A DNA stretch of 64,000 bases, taken from Planctomycetaceae bacterium UBA2671. GTDB lineage: Bacteria; Planctomycetota; Planctomycetia; Planctomycetales; Planctomycetaceae. Shown in pieces: positions 35,045-44,065 of the stretch. Positions within the stretch are counted from its first letter, which is position 1; each line of letters starts with the position of its first letter. A program made the position numbers and the translations under genes. Location: assembly GCA_002359185.1 (NCBI GenBank), contig DEML01000068.1, positions 243,192 through 307,191 of the forward strand, in the 5' to 3' direction. The notes under the pieces were generated by a model, which saw only the letters and a program-made list of their open reading frames with translations, was not told where the DNA came from and ran no database searches.

Positions 35045-38000
35045 GTGCAAAATGAAACGACACAACTCAATCAAATAGAGAACCTATTTCGTCAGACATC
35101 ATCTGACAATCCGGGAAAAAGGACAGGGACGTTGACTCAAAATCTACCGACAACTCATCACGAAATCTCCTCGAAAACCGGCATCACTGCGCAGCCTCAT
35201 ATTTCCTTCCCGGAAAATGAAATCAAGACCGCAATGCAAAAGCATCAGCAGGGCGATCTTGCCCAGGCAATGGCAGAGTATGAACGGCTGTTACAGCGTG
35301 AGCCAGATCATGCAGACGCGTTGCATCTGTCAGGCGTCATTCTCCATCAGCAGGGAGATCACCGGGCAGCCATCAAGCGAATTGAACGAGCCCTGCAACT
35401 CAAGCCTAACGCATTGCTGTTCCTGAAAAACCTCGCCTCAGCCTGCCGATCAGCAGGAGATCTTGAGAAAGCAAAACGGCTCTGTGAAGAAGTCCTCACC
35501 AGCGAGCCCAACGATTCTGTAGTACTCAATATGCTGGGCCGAATTCACGAACAACAAAACGATTATGCGGCAGCCGTTCATTGCTATCGCACAGCCTTGA
35601 ACAGCAATCCGACGCCTGATGACAAGTTCGACATTCTGATTCACGCTGGCGATTGCTATTCCCGCTTGAATGACCGTGAACAATCGCTGCAATGCTTTCG
35701 ATACGCATTGAGCGATCATCCTAAAAGCCTGGTGGCAAATCATAATCTGGCTCGGGAACTGCAATTTGCAAATCGAATGTCGGAAGCAGAAGCTTACTAT
35801 ATGAAAGCTTTGGAGATTGATCGAGCGTGTTCTTCCGCCTGGAATAATCTGGGAGTGATCTATCAGGGAAGAGCGGAGTACCTGAAAGGACTGAACTCGC
35901 TGAATCAGGCGATTGAAGCCAATCCGAACTTGCCCGATGCCCATAACAATCTGGCAAATATTCTCGAAGCGATCGGAGAGCCGGATCGTTGCCAGGAATT
36001 GTATGAACGGGCGATTCAACTTCGTCCCGACTATGCCGAGGCTCATCATTCTCTTTCGCAGGTCCATTTGCGAAATCGGGAATTTGAAACCGGCTGGAAG
36101 TTATACAACTGGCGCTACCGCAAACAGGACCACGATCATCGCCCGTTTCGGCATCCCACCTGGAATGGGGAATCGTTGACGAATAAAAATCTGCTGGTCT
36201 TCTCGGAGCAGGGGATTGGAGATGTCGTGATGTTCGCGACCTGCCTACCCGATTTACTGGCTCAAGCGGGACAGGTCACGCTTGAGGTTGATGGCCGAAT
36301 GGTCTCTCTGTTCGAGCGTTCCTTCCCAGGGACCAAAGTCATTCCACGAGAGGATCTTGATCCAATAATCCCGGTGACTCTTCCTGGAATCGACTTCCAA
36401 ATTTGTCTGGCCGATTTGCCCGGTCGATATCGTAATCACTTCAGTCAATTTCCTCGTCAGGAAAAAATACTGACTGCTGATCCTGAACGTCGCCAGAAAT
36501 GGAAGTCTCGCTTAAACAAACTGGGTGAGGGCCTGAAGATTGGAATTTCCTGGTTTGGTGGCAAGAATCTCGATTTACAAACTCGTCGTTCACTTCCGCT
36601 AGGGCACTGGGAACAGATTCTGAAAACTCCTGATGTGCACTTCGTGAATCTGCAATACGGTGATCATCAGCAGGAATTACTTGAGATTCATCATCGTACC
36701 GGAGTGAAAATCAATGACTGGTCAGACAGTGATCCCATGAAAGACCTCGACGATTTCTCTGCCAAAATCGCAGAACTGGATCTCGTTATTTCCATTGATA
36801 ATGCGACTGTGCATTTTGCGGGCGGATTGGGTACACCGACCTGGTGTCTACTGAATTCACTACCGGATTGGCGTTGGTTTAAAGGGGAGACATCGACTCC
36901 CTGGTACAACTCGCTGAAACTCTTTCGACAACTCTCTCCCGGAGACTGGTCTACTGTGGTGGATCAGGTTGCAGAGGAATTAAAAACTCAAGTCAAAGAG
37001 ACCAGTCACAAGATCCCTCAGCGTGAGTTGATTTCACAGAAATCACCACCGCAAGTCATTGTGAAATCATCGCCGAAGAATGCATTACGGCCACAATGCG
37101 CGATCATTACACCTGTCGGACCGGGACATGCGGAAATATACAAAGAGGCAGAACGATCGATCCGCGATGCCTGCGTCCGTTCGCCCGGCCCCTTCTGCAA
37201 AGTGATCCCTTTCAGAATCGATGATCAGCAGGGCAAGATCGGCCGTTCCCGGGCCCGCAATTTTGCCGTCGAACAAGCAGCCGCTCAGGGAATTGAATGG
37301 GTCTTCTTTTTGGATGCCGACGATGTACTCGTGCCGGATACATTTGCTAATGTCGAGCCTCTGCTGGACGATTACGATGCGATTTGGGGCCAGATTTTCA
37401 GTTTTCAGGATGGCAGCAAACAGGCAGAGCGACGCGAGGGTCAACTGGGACCGACGAATCGATTTGAAGATGTCCTGAATGCGGATCCATTCCATTCGCT
37501 GCAGATGGGGCACTTTGTTCGAACAGAAATCGCAGCTGCAAATCCATTCGATGAATCGCTCGATGTGGGTGAAGATTTTCACTACTACATGCGGATCTGG
37601 GCCAAACATCGTTGCATTAAAATCAACGAGCCGCTGTTTGCCAATCGTCGCGGACGACATTCGATCGGACCTCGTTCTGGTACCGGTCATGAGTGGACGG
37701 TTCGTGTTAATCAGATGTTGAATCAGTATCGGAATCAGCCTGCAACTTCGCCTGCCCAGCAAGTTGTGGCTCCGATGAAGCTCGCCATTTATGGCATGAT
37801 GCGCAGCGGTACGACATTACTCTGCGATAAACTGACGGTTCCCGACCATGGACTGATTCTGCTCGAGCCAAACATTCATCTGAATAACTGGCCCGATCAG
37901 GTTCTTAAGCAGATGCAGGAATTCGGCCTGGATGTTTCGGAGGAAGCCTGGAAAAAGGCAGACGAATCTCCCGAGTCGTTCCAGTCGTATTTCAATCGAA

Positions 38001-39181
38001 GGTTGTTGCCGAAATTGCAGTCGCTGGACTACTGGGGCGTCAAAATGGTGAACTTCGCCAATTGGCAATCCTTTTTGGAGATGTATCCGCCAGAACATTT
38101 GATTCTGTGTGTCCGCGATCTGCGGGATGTCATCCTCTCGGCTCTGGATCTTGCACCGAAACTGGATCTGTTTGTCGATGATAACTGGATCGAAAAACGC
38201 GCCATTCAAACCGCGAAATCGCTTGTAGAAATGGCTAAGCGACCACATACCCTTGTGCGTTACGATGACATGTGTCAGCAGCCAGAACTGATTGATAAAC
38301 TGGCAGAACAACTTGGCTTACCAGGACTTGGTAATCATCGAATGAGCCTGGAAGCGGTGCCGCATCGCAAATATGAAGACGACAAACACGCTGGCACAGT
38401 CACCACAAATTCTGTGAACCGTTATCTACGAGAACCCAATGGTCCAACCAAAGAATTGGCGGAAAGAGTCTTTCGGATTTGCAAGGAATACAACGAAGCT
38501 TTTGGTTACACAGAGGATAATTTGGCAACCAGCGTGACAAGTTTTGCCGTGCCGGGTGTTATCGAAGAAAAACCCCTGAAATCGAATGCCGCTCAACTCG
38601 ATGAATTCTGGAAGAACGATCAACTCGCCAATATCATTCCACAGAATGCGGATCTCGGAGCCTTCCCCGAAGGCTGGGATGTGCGACCGGTTTTGTGGGA
38701 GCAGTTGAAAGAGCATATCAAACGGAGTGTGCTCGAAATCGGCTGTGGATATGGACGACTCTGCCAGGCTTTTCCGACTGATTATTATCTCGGCCTCGAT
38801 GTGAATCCACAGGCGATTCAGACGGCTGAGCAAACGCATCCCGGTTATGAATTCCAGACGATTGGCTTTTGCGACGAGTATCCCAAAACTAATGCCGCAC
38901 TGCTCTACACGGTTTTGCTGCATATCGATGATGAAACGATCAAACCGATGCTCGAAAGAATTTGCCGATCCAGCGATGTCATTTTGATAGCAGAAATACT
39001 CGGCAAAGAACGCTGGCGTCGAACTGGGAATCCACCAGTCTTTAATCGCGATTTTCAGGACTACATCCAGTTAATGATGCAACAGGGTTATTACCTAAGT
39101 TCCTGCATCGAAAAACCCTACGAGCATTATCCAGAGACTAATATCAGTTTTCTAAAATTCCAGCGGATGCCCGGAAAATAA
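35045..39181 (+). CDS. Five-module fusion: TPR / GT-B glycosyltransferase (FlmG-like) / GT-A glycosyltransferase / sulfotransferase / methyltransferase
   Basis: 1378 residues from GTG 35045, three bases after the previous stop. Modules: TPR repeats (about 60-345; MQKHQQGDLAQAMAEYERLL, WNNLGVIYQGRAEY); a GT-B transferase (about 349-665) beginning GWKLYNWRYR with the FSEQGIGDVVMF loop and SIDNATVHFAGGLGTPTWCL; a GT-A family 2-like transferase (about 681-880) with AIITPVGPGHAEIYKEAERS and the metal-binding LDADD; a sulfotransferase (about 911-1165) with LAIYGMMRSGTTLLCDKL and ILCVRDLRDVILSALD; and a class I SAM methyltransferase (about 1190-1378) with VLEIGCGYGRL and YYLGLDVNP. TPR plus an EQGxGD-type GT-B is the arrangement of FlmG, which binds and glycosylates flagellin in Caulobacter. 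The ORF is uninterrupted. With fliD and fliS 1 kb downstream, elaboration of a flagellar glycan is a reasonable inference; other cytoplasmic protein or saccharide acceptors remain possible. Confidence 0.88.
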   Translation: MQNETTQLNQIENLFRQTSSDNPGKRTGTLTQNLPTTHHEISSKTGITAQPHISFPENEIKTAMQKHQQGDLAQAMAEYERLLQREPDHADALHLSGVILHQQGDHRAAIKRIERALQLKPNALLFLKNLASACRSAGDLEKAKRLCEEVLTSEPNDSVVLNMLGRIHEQQNDYAAAVHCYRTALNSNPTPDDKFDILIHAGDCYSRLNDREQSLQCFRYALSDHPKSLVANHNLARELQFANRMSEAEAYYMKALEIDRACSSAWNNLGVIYQGRAEYLKGLNSLNQAIEANPNLPDAHNNLANILEAIGEPDRCQELYERAIQLRPDYAEAHHSLSQVHLRNREFETGWKLYNWRYRKQDHDHRPFRHPTWNGESLTNKNLLVFSEQGIGDVVMFATCLPDLLAQAGQVTLEVDGRMVSLFERSFPGTKVIPREDLDPIIPVTLPGIDFQICLADLPGRYRNHFSQFPRQEKILTADPERRQKWKSRLNKLGEGLKIGISWFGGKNLDLQTRRSLPLGHWEQILKTPDVHFVNLQYGDHQQELLEIHHRTGVKINDWSDSDPMKDLDDFSAKIAELDLVISIDNATVHFAGGLGTPTWCLLNSLPDWRWFKGETSTPWYNSLKLFRQLSPGDWSTVVDQVAEELKTQVKETSHKIPQRELISQKSPPQVIVKSSPKNALRPQCAIITPVGPGHAEIYKEAERSIRDACVRSPGPFCKVIPFRIDDQQGKIGRSRARNFAVEQAAAQGIEWVFFLDADDVLVPDTFANVEPLLDDYDAIWGQIFSFQDGSKQAERREGQLGPTNRFEDVLNADPFHSLQMGHFVRTEIAAANPFDESLDVGEDFHYYMRIWAKHRCIKINEPLFANRRGRHSIGPRSGTGHEWTVRVNQMLNQYRNQPATSPAQQVVAPMKLAIYGMMRSGTTLLCDKLTVPDHGLILLEPNIHLNNWPDQVLKQMQEFGLDVSEEAWKKADESPESFQSYFNRRLLPKLQSLDYWGVKMVNFANWQSFLEMYPPEHLILCVRDLRDVILSALDLAPKLDLFVDDNWIEKRAIQTAKSLVEMAKRPHTLVRYDDMCQQPELIDKLAEQLGLPGLGNHRMSLEAVPHRKYEDDKHAGTVTTNSVNRYLREPNGPTKELAERVFRICKEYNEAFGYTEDNLATSVTSFAVPGVIEEKPLKSNAAQLDEFWKNDQLANIIPQNADLGAFPEGWDVRPVLWEQLKEHIKRSVLEIGCGYGRLCQAFPTDYYLGLDVNPQAIQTAEQTHPGYEFQTIGFCDEYPKTNAALLYTVLLHIDDETIKPMLERICRSSDVILIAEILGKERWRRTGNPPVFNRDFQDYIQLMMQQGYYLSSCIEKPYEHYPETNISFLKFQRMPGK

Positions 39182-39256
39182 TCTCACGGCAGTGCAGGTT
39201 GTTTGGAAACAAACTCACGTATTATAGAAGCACGAAATCAACAAAAAGGACAAATC

Positions 39257-39916
39257 ATGGGAACAGGTTTTTTGCCGGATAATGTACTGGGCGACATGAT
39301 GAATGAATTGATCAATGTGCCTGGAGATTTCGCCGAAGTCGGTGTGTTTCGGGGTGCGTTGTTCAAGCGACTGGTGGCTGTTGCGCAAGTACTCAAAAGG
39401 AAAGTCCATGCGTTCGACAGTTTTGTTGGCATGGCTGAACCAACTGAGAACGATCATGGATTGTATAAAAAAGGAGAACTCAGTTCTGGTGGAGTCGAGA
39501 ATTTTCGAAAGATCATTCTGGAGTCGATCAAAAAACATCGCGATCTGGCACAGGCCGCTCAACAGAATGTTGGTGTTCTACCCGGCGAGATTCGCGATGA
39601 CTGCTTTGAACTCTGGGAAGGTTTTGTTCCCGGGTGTCTGGAAGCTTGTCCGATCAATCAGTTCGCGTTCATTTACATTGATCTGGATCATCACGATCCA
39701 ACAGAACAGGCTCTCGAATGGGCCTGGCCACGGCTGGCTCCGGGAGGATTGCTCGGATTTGACGATTACTTCGCGGGACGAGAGAAACTGGCTTCGCCTC
39801 CTATCGATCGTTTTCTGGAAAAGGAAGTTTCCAATCTGCATTTGCTGCACTTGAGCAATAATCAGTTGTTCATCCGCAAGCGAACACTTGCTGCCGCAAA
39901 GAGGAATGTGGCCTGA
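39257..39916 (+). CDS. TylF/MycF-type O-methyltransferase
   Basis: 219 residues. ATG 39257 is chosen because AAAGGA lies 6 bases upstream; the frame begins at 39203. The SAM-binding fold shows FAEVGVFRGALFKRL (about 26-40), VHAFDSFVGM, then LPGEIRDD, and FAFIYIDLDHHDPTEQALEW followed by LAPGGLLGFDDY. The aspartates of DLDHHD and DDY are the metal-binding residues of the TylF/MycF sugar O-methyltransferase family. Such enzymes methylate sugars on macrolides and on surface glycans. Placed between the glycosyltransferase-sulfotransferase fusion and fliD, it probably methylates the same glycan. No membrane segment. Confidence 0.88.
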   Translation: MGTGFLPDNVLGDMMNELINVPGDFAEVGVFRGALFKRLVAVAQVLKRKVHAFDSFVGMAEPTENDHGLYKKGELSSGGVENFRKIILESIKKHRDLAQAAQQNVGVLPGEIRDDCFELWEGFVPGCLEACPINQFAFIYIDLDHHDPTEQALEWAWPRLAPGGLLGFDDYFAGREKLASPPIDRFLEKEVSNLHLLHLSNNQLFIRKRTLAAAKRNVA

Positions 39917-40140
39917 TCGATAATGAAAATCTACAGGATCTGTATTCGTTTCAACCGTTACAACTCCCCAAGTCGGTGATAAAAATGGCAATTTCTCCGC
40001 ATTCGATTGAAGCCACAAAGTCTTCGATGATTCTGTGCACTGAGATGTCGATTAATAGTAAAGCGCCATGATCACTCAAATAAGCATGCTTTTCGTGTCT
40101 CTGAGTTTATTGGCTCCATCGGGCGCTTCAGGTTCTTTCA

Positions 40141-42879
40141 ATGTCAAATCTGTCATTAACAACCGGATTGATCAGCGGACTGGATATCGCCGGTCTTGTG
40201 GAAGCATTGGCGACGAACCAGCAGCGTGCCATTGATCGGCTGGATGCTCGTGTCAAAGAATTTGATGCTCAGAAAACGGCGATTGGGGTCCTTGAAGCGA
40301 ACGTACTCACGCTCTCGACTTCGGTCTCTTCGCTGAAGAATAAAATCACTTTCGAACAACAGAAAGTGACAAATGCCGGCGCTGATCAGTTCAAAGTTTC
40401 TGTGGGCAAAACTGCGATCAATGGAAGTTACACTTTCCAGTCGGTCCAGCAGGCCTCCGCTCATCAGTCGCTTTCGCGAGGTTTTGCCGATGCAACTGAG
40501 CAGAAAGTTGGCGAAGGAACAATTGTCATTTCACAGGGAGGTTTCCTGGATGAACCGACTCTGCTCGAATCGTTAAATGATGGATCTGGAATTCGTCGCG
40601 GCCAGATTCGGATCACCGACCGCTCGGGTTCCTCAACTGTCATCAGTCTGACCGAAGCGCTGAATGTCGATGATGTCCTCAATGAAATCAATTCCAATGT
40701 CGATATCTCCGTCTCGGCTCGTGTTGTCGATGGTCGTTTTGTCTTGGAAGATACTTCCGGGAGTACAAGTACAAATCTAGCCGTGGTCGATTTGAATGGT
40801 GGGTCAACAGCTGCAAATCTCGGCATCGATAAATCAGTTTCCAGTGCCACACTTGATGGAGATGACGTCTTCAAAGTGACAGAGAACTTCTCCCTGAAGC
40901 AAATCAATGATGGCAACGGCGTTACGCTCCTGACGGGAGCAGCGGATATCAAAATCAATCTGTCCGATGGCACGAACCTGGAAGTCAATCTCGATGGCGT
41001 AAAGTCACTTAAAGATGTCCTCACCAAAATTAACGATCATGATGACAACGCCGACCGCGTCTCCGCAGAGATTGTCAGTGGGCGTATTGTATTGACGGAC
41101 AACACATCGGGAGTAGACACTCTCAGTGTCGAGGACATTAATAATTCCTCAGTCGTCAAACATCTGGGACTGAATGCGACATCGTCCGGAAACACGTTAA
41201 CAGGGAATCGGCTTTCGGGAGGTTTGAATTCTGTTCTGTTGAGGAACATCCGTGGTGGCCAGGGTATCGAAACTCTGGGTGAGATTTCCATTACAGATCG
41301 ATCAGGACAAACGGCAACGATCGATCTGTCTTCTGCTGAAACATTGACCGATATCATCGAGGCAATTAACGCGGCCACCGAAGATGGTACGGGTGACAAA
41401 CTGCTCGTTAAGGTATCGATTAATGATCTCGGCAATGGCCTGATCATTAAAGACACTTCCGGAGCTACAGACAGTAACCTGATTATCGCCGACGTCGATA
41501 CCGGAACCGCAATTGCTGATCTCGGACTCACCATTGATGACGCAGTCACCGAAATCGATTCGAAGTCGCTGCATCAGCAGTATGTCAATAAAGCAACATT
41601 ACTTTCGGATTATGCGCCTGATGGCGGGGCAGTCGAAGTCGGTCTGTTTCAAATTACTGATTCTGATGGCAATGTTGGCGTCATTAATATCACCTCAGCG
41701 GTTAAGAATATTGGTGATGTGATTACCCGTATCAATGCGAATTCGTCGGTTTCGGTAAGAGCAGAACTGAATGAAACAGGCGATGGTTTTGTGCTGATCG
41801 ATGAAGCGGGTGGTGCCGGGACGCTGGCTGTCGAAGAGTTTGGCCAAACGACAACTGCAGCCGATTTACGATTGTTACGTGAACCCTACACGAGTGGCGA
41901 TGGTGCTCAGCGGATTTCAAGCCGAAAGGCAACCATCGTCGATATTGATGATGACGATACACTGACTGATGTCGTCTCGAAAATGAATGCCGCGGGCTCA
42001 GCCGTCAAAGCGAGTGTGTTTGACGATGGATCGAGCTTTAATTCGAAACGTCTCAGCGTGACCGCGACTCAAACCGGAAAGAAAAGTCGTCTTGTCTTTG
42101 ATGATGGGGATCTCGATCTCAATTTTGCCACGATCGCTAAAGGCCAGAATGCCATTCTGCGGGTTGGAGCAGATCCAGCCTCCGCGTTCTTGATTTCATC
42201 AAAAACCAATCGGTTCGATGGAGTCGTGCAGGGAATCGATCTGGACATTACCAACGTCGGATTCTCCGCTGCAAAAGTCGAAATCGAAGCCAATACGGAA
42301 AGTATTGTCAACAACCTGAAGAACTTCATCTCGACTTACAATCAGTTTATTGATATCGGGAGCGAACTGACAAAATTCGATACAGAATCGAATCAACGAG
42401 GAATTCTGCAAGGGGATACGTTCGTTCTGCGAGTCACAAATCGGATGAGTAATGCACTCGGAAAACGATTCGGTATTGGGAATGAAACGATCCAATCGTT
42501 AAGTGCGTTGGGAGTTCGAGTCGGAGCCGGCGGAATCCTTGAATTGAATGAAGATCGGCTGCAGGAACATCTCCGGAATGACTTTAACGGCGTCAAAGAA
42601 TTCTTTACCCAAAAAGACACCGGCTTTGGTGATAAAATTAACAGCACACTGACCTCATTGACCGACATTGTCGACGGATCATTCACCAATGAGAGAAATT
42701 CGCTGACATCTTCAATCGATACGACCAATGAACGGATTGAGGAACTGAAAATTCTGCTGGAAAGCAAGAAAGCTCGATTGCTCAACGAGTTCATTCAAAC
42801 CGAAAGCATTCTGGGTAGCCTGGAAACGCAGCAGACGGCTCTGGCCGGAATTAAATCAATCAGTGTGCCATCACGATAA
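40141..42879 (+). CDS. fliD: Flagellar hook-associated protein 2 (filament cap), enlarged
   Basis: 912 residues from ATG 40141, well above the usual 450-700. The FliD_N domain (about 5-105) starts TGLISGLDIAGLVEAL and includes the coiled stretch RLDARVKEFDAQKTAIGVLE. The middle (about 150-650) carries about five flagellin-IN-like units of the form 'GxIxITDxSGxxxxIxLxxAxTLxDVIxxINA...VxAxxxxxGxxLxDTSG'. FliD_C (about 655-905) includes FDGVVQGIDLDITNVG and NLKNFISTYNQF, and ends with a coiled coil (TTNERIEELKILLESKKARL). It caps the growing filament and helps flagellin fold. fliS follows 51 bp on, the usual partner. No flagellin gene is in the window. Confidence 0.95.
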   Translation: MSNLSLTTGLISGLDIAGLVEALATNQQRAIDRLDARVKEFDAQKTAIGVLEANVLTLSTSVSSLKNKITFEQQKVTNAGADQFKVSVGKTAINGSYTFQSVQQASAHQSLSRGFADATEQKVGEGTIVISQGGFLDEPTLLESLNDGSGIRRGQIRITDRSGSSTVISLTEALNVDDVLNEINSNVDISVSARVVDGRFVLEDTSGSTSTNLAVVDLNGGSTAANLGIDKSVSSATLDGDDVFKVTENFSLKQINDGNGVTLLTGAADIKINLSDGTNLEVNLDGVKSLKDVLTKINDHDDNADRVSAEIVSGRIVLTDNTSGVDTLSVEDINNSSVVKHLGLNATSSGNTLTGNRLSGGLNSVLLRNIRGGQGIETLGEISITDRSGQTATIDLSSAETLTDIIEAINAATEDGTGDKLLVKVSINDLGNGLIIKDTSGATDSNLIIADVDTGTAIADLGLTIDDAVTEIDSKSLHQQYVNKATLLSDYAPDGGAVEVGLFQITDSDGNVGVINITSAVKNIGDVITRINANSSVSVRAELNETGDGFVLIDEAGGAGTLAVEEFGQTTTAADLRLLREPYTSGDGAQRISSRKATIVDIDDDDTLTDVVSKMNAAGSAVKASVFDDGSSFNSKRLSVTATQTGKKSRLVFDDGDLDLNFATIAKGQNAILRVGADPASAFLISSKTNRFDGVVQGIDLDITNVGFSAAKVEIEANTESIVNNLKNFISTYNQFIDIGSELTKFDTESNQRGILQGDTFVLRVTNRMSNALGKRFGIGNETIQSLSALGVRVGAGGILELNEDRLQEHLRNDFNGVKEFFTQKDTGFGDKINSTLTSLTDIVDGSFTNERNSLTSSIDTTNERIEELKILLESKKARLLNEFIQTESILGSLETQQTALAGIKSISVPSR

Positions 42880-42930
42880 CACTTTTCAATCTTAAGATTT
42901 ACTAATTAGCTCAACGGGAAAGCGGGAACT

Positions 42931-43341
42931 ATGTACGAGAATGAATACCTGGAAACACAAGTCATGACCGCTCCCGGTCCTCAATTGCATTTGATGGTTG
43001 TCGACGGCTCGATCCGCTTCGCCCGACAAGGCAAACTGGCGTTACAGGAAAAAGATTTTGAACTCTCGCACGAATGCCTGAACCGTTCCCGTGAATTTCT
43101 CTCTGAGATGATTTCCGGCCTGAACCCTGAAGTGGCCCCGGAAATGGTTGGCTCGCTCAAGCAGTTATTCGCCTATATTTATCGCGAACTGGCACTGGCC
43201 GATATCGATCATCAGCCCGAGCACATCGACAAAGCGATTCAAGTCCTCGAAAAACATCGAGCCGCCTGGGTGGAATTGATTGAACAACTTCCCGCTCAAT
43301 TCATGCAAAAGAACGAGGCTCCAACGGATTGGCAAAGTTGA
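42931..43341 (+). CDS. fliS: Flagellar export chaperone FliS
   Basis: 136 residues from ATG 42931. It starts MYENEYLETQVMTAPGPQL, the FliS signature (Y..Y....v.tasp..L...LydGai), followed by VVDGSIRFARQGKLAL and an all-helical body (LSHECLNRSREFLSEMI, SLKQLFAYIYRELALADI). FliS binds the flagellin C-terminus in the cytoplasm until export. Located directly after fliD, as in most bacteria. The body and length are normal. Confidence 0.95.
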   Translation: MYENEYLETQVMTAPGPQLHLMVVDGSIRFARQGKLALQEKDFELSHECLNRSREFLSEMISGLNPEVAPEMVGSLKQLFAYIYRELALADIDHQPEHIDKAIQVLEKHRAAWVELIEQLPAQFMQKNEAPTDWQS

Positions 43342-43373
43342 TTTACCATAAATCGTTTGCAAACAACACGAAC

Positions 43374-43766
43374 TCACTTCTCCGTCCAGTAATCAACAAC
43401 GAGGACATCTGAGAGAATCGGCTTCAATTTTTCGGTAAATGCAATGTGCGCGGGATGCGGCAAATACGCTTCCAGATCGGCTTTGCTTTTGAACGTAACC
43501 AGAAAACAATGGGTGAATCCTTTTGCCAGTTTTTCCGGACTGACATCGGTTCCATGTTCATAGCCAATGATCGTATCCACTTCATTTTTAAGCTGACCGA
43601 ATGCGGTGACAATTTCGTCAATTTGTTCTTTGGTCGCATCCTCTTTGAATTTGAACAGGACAATATGACGATAGACCCGCTCTGCTTCTGTTTTGGGTTG
43701 TCCCAAGACCATTGAAAACATTCCTGCACAGACTACACACAGACTCATGATGATAATTTTAGACAT
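43374..43766 (-). CDS. Exported Dabb-domain protein
   Basis: 130 residues from ATG 43766. A signal peptide (MSKIIIMSLCVVCAGMFSMVLG) is followed by a stress-responsive alpha/beta barrel (Dabb) domain: VYRHIVLFKFKEDATKEQID (about 31-50), VDTIIGYEHGTDVSPE, KGFTHCFLVTFKSKADLEAY and HPAHIAFTEKLKPIL. Dabb domains form ferredoxin-like dimeric barrels; most are cytoplasmic, while exported versions are frequent in planctomycetes. Function unknown. Converges with fliS. Confidence 0.88.
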   Translation of the reverse strand: MSKIIIMSLCVVCAGMFSMVLGQPKTEAERVYRHIVLFKFKEDATKEQIDEIVTAFGQLKNEVDTIIGYEHGTDVSPEKLAKGFTHCFLVTFKSKADLEAYLPHPAHIAFTEKLKPILSDVLVVDYWTEK

Positions 43767-43967
43767 AATTCGCCTCTTCGGGAGTTCATTCCGGATGATG
43801 GATTATTGAAGCTTTCAGATATTGCATTTCAATATTCTACATTCAGTGTCTCATCCCGTAAGACATTTATCCAGTACGAGCGTTTGCTCGAATAAACTTT
43901 TTTAAGAATCTGTCCAGTTTGGATAATGAAGTATTGACGATCAGATGTCGTTCAAGATGTGTGTCAT

Positions 43968-44012
43968 AAAACAAAAACTCTCAAGTCCTGATTAGCAAGA
44001 ATCTTGAGAGTT
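43968..44012 (-). terminator. Intrinsic terminator of cysS
   Basis: On the minus strand a 10-bp stem (AACTCTCAAG with CTTGAGAGTT, at 44003-44012 and 43976-43985) is followed by TTTGTTTT. It begins 54 bases past the cysS stop codon. Confidence 0.85.
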
Positions 44013-44065
44013 CTTCATGATGGTATGGAAAGAATCTTTCCTGGCAAACGTTGAGTTTTCAGTCG

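Noticed and set aside
40080..40140. Possible sigma-54 promoter (GG/GC spacing) before fliD
   Set aside because: The GG and GC elements are not ten bases apart, so the -24/-12 pattern does not fit.
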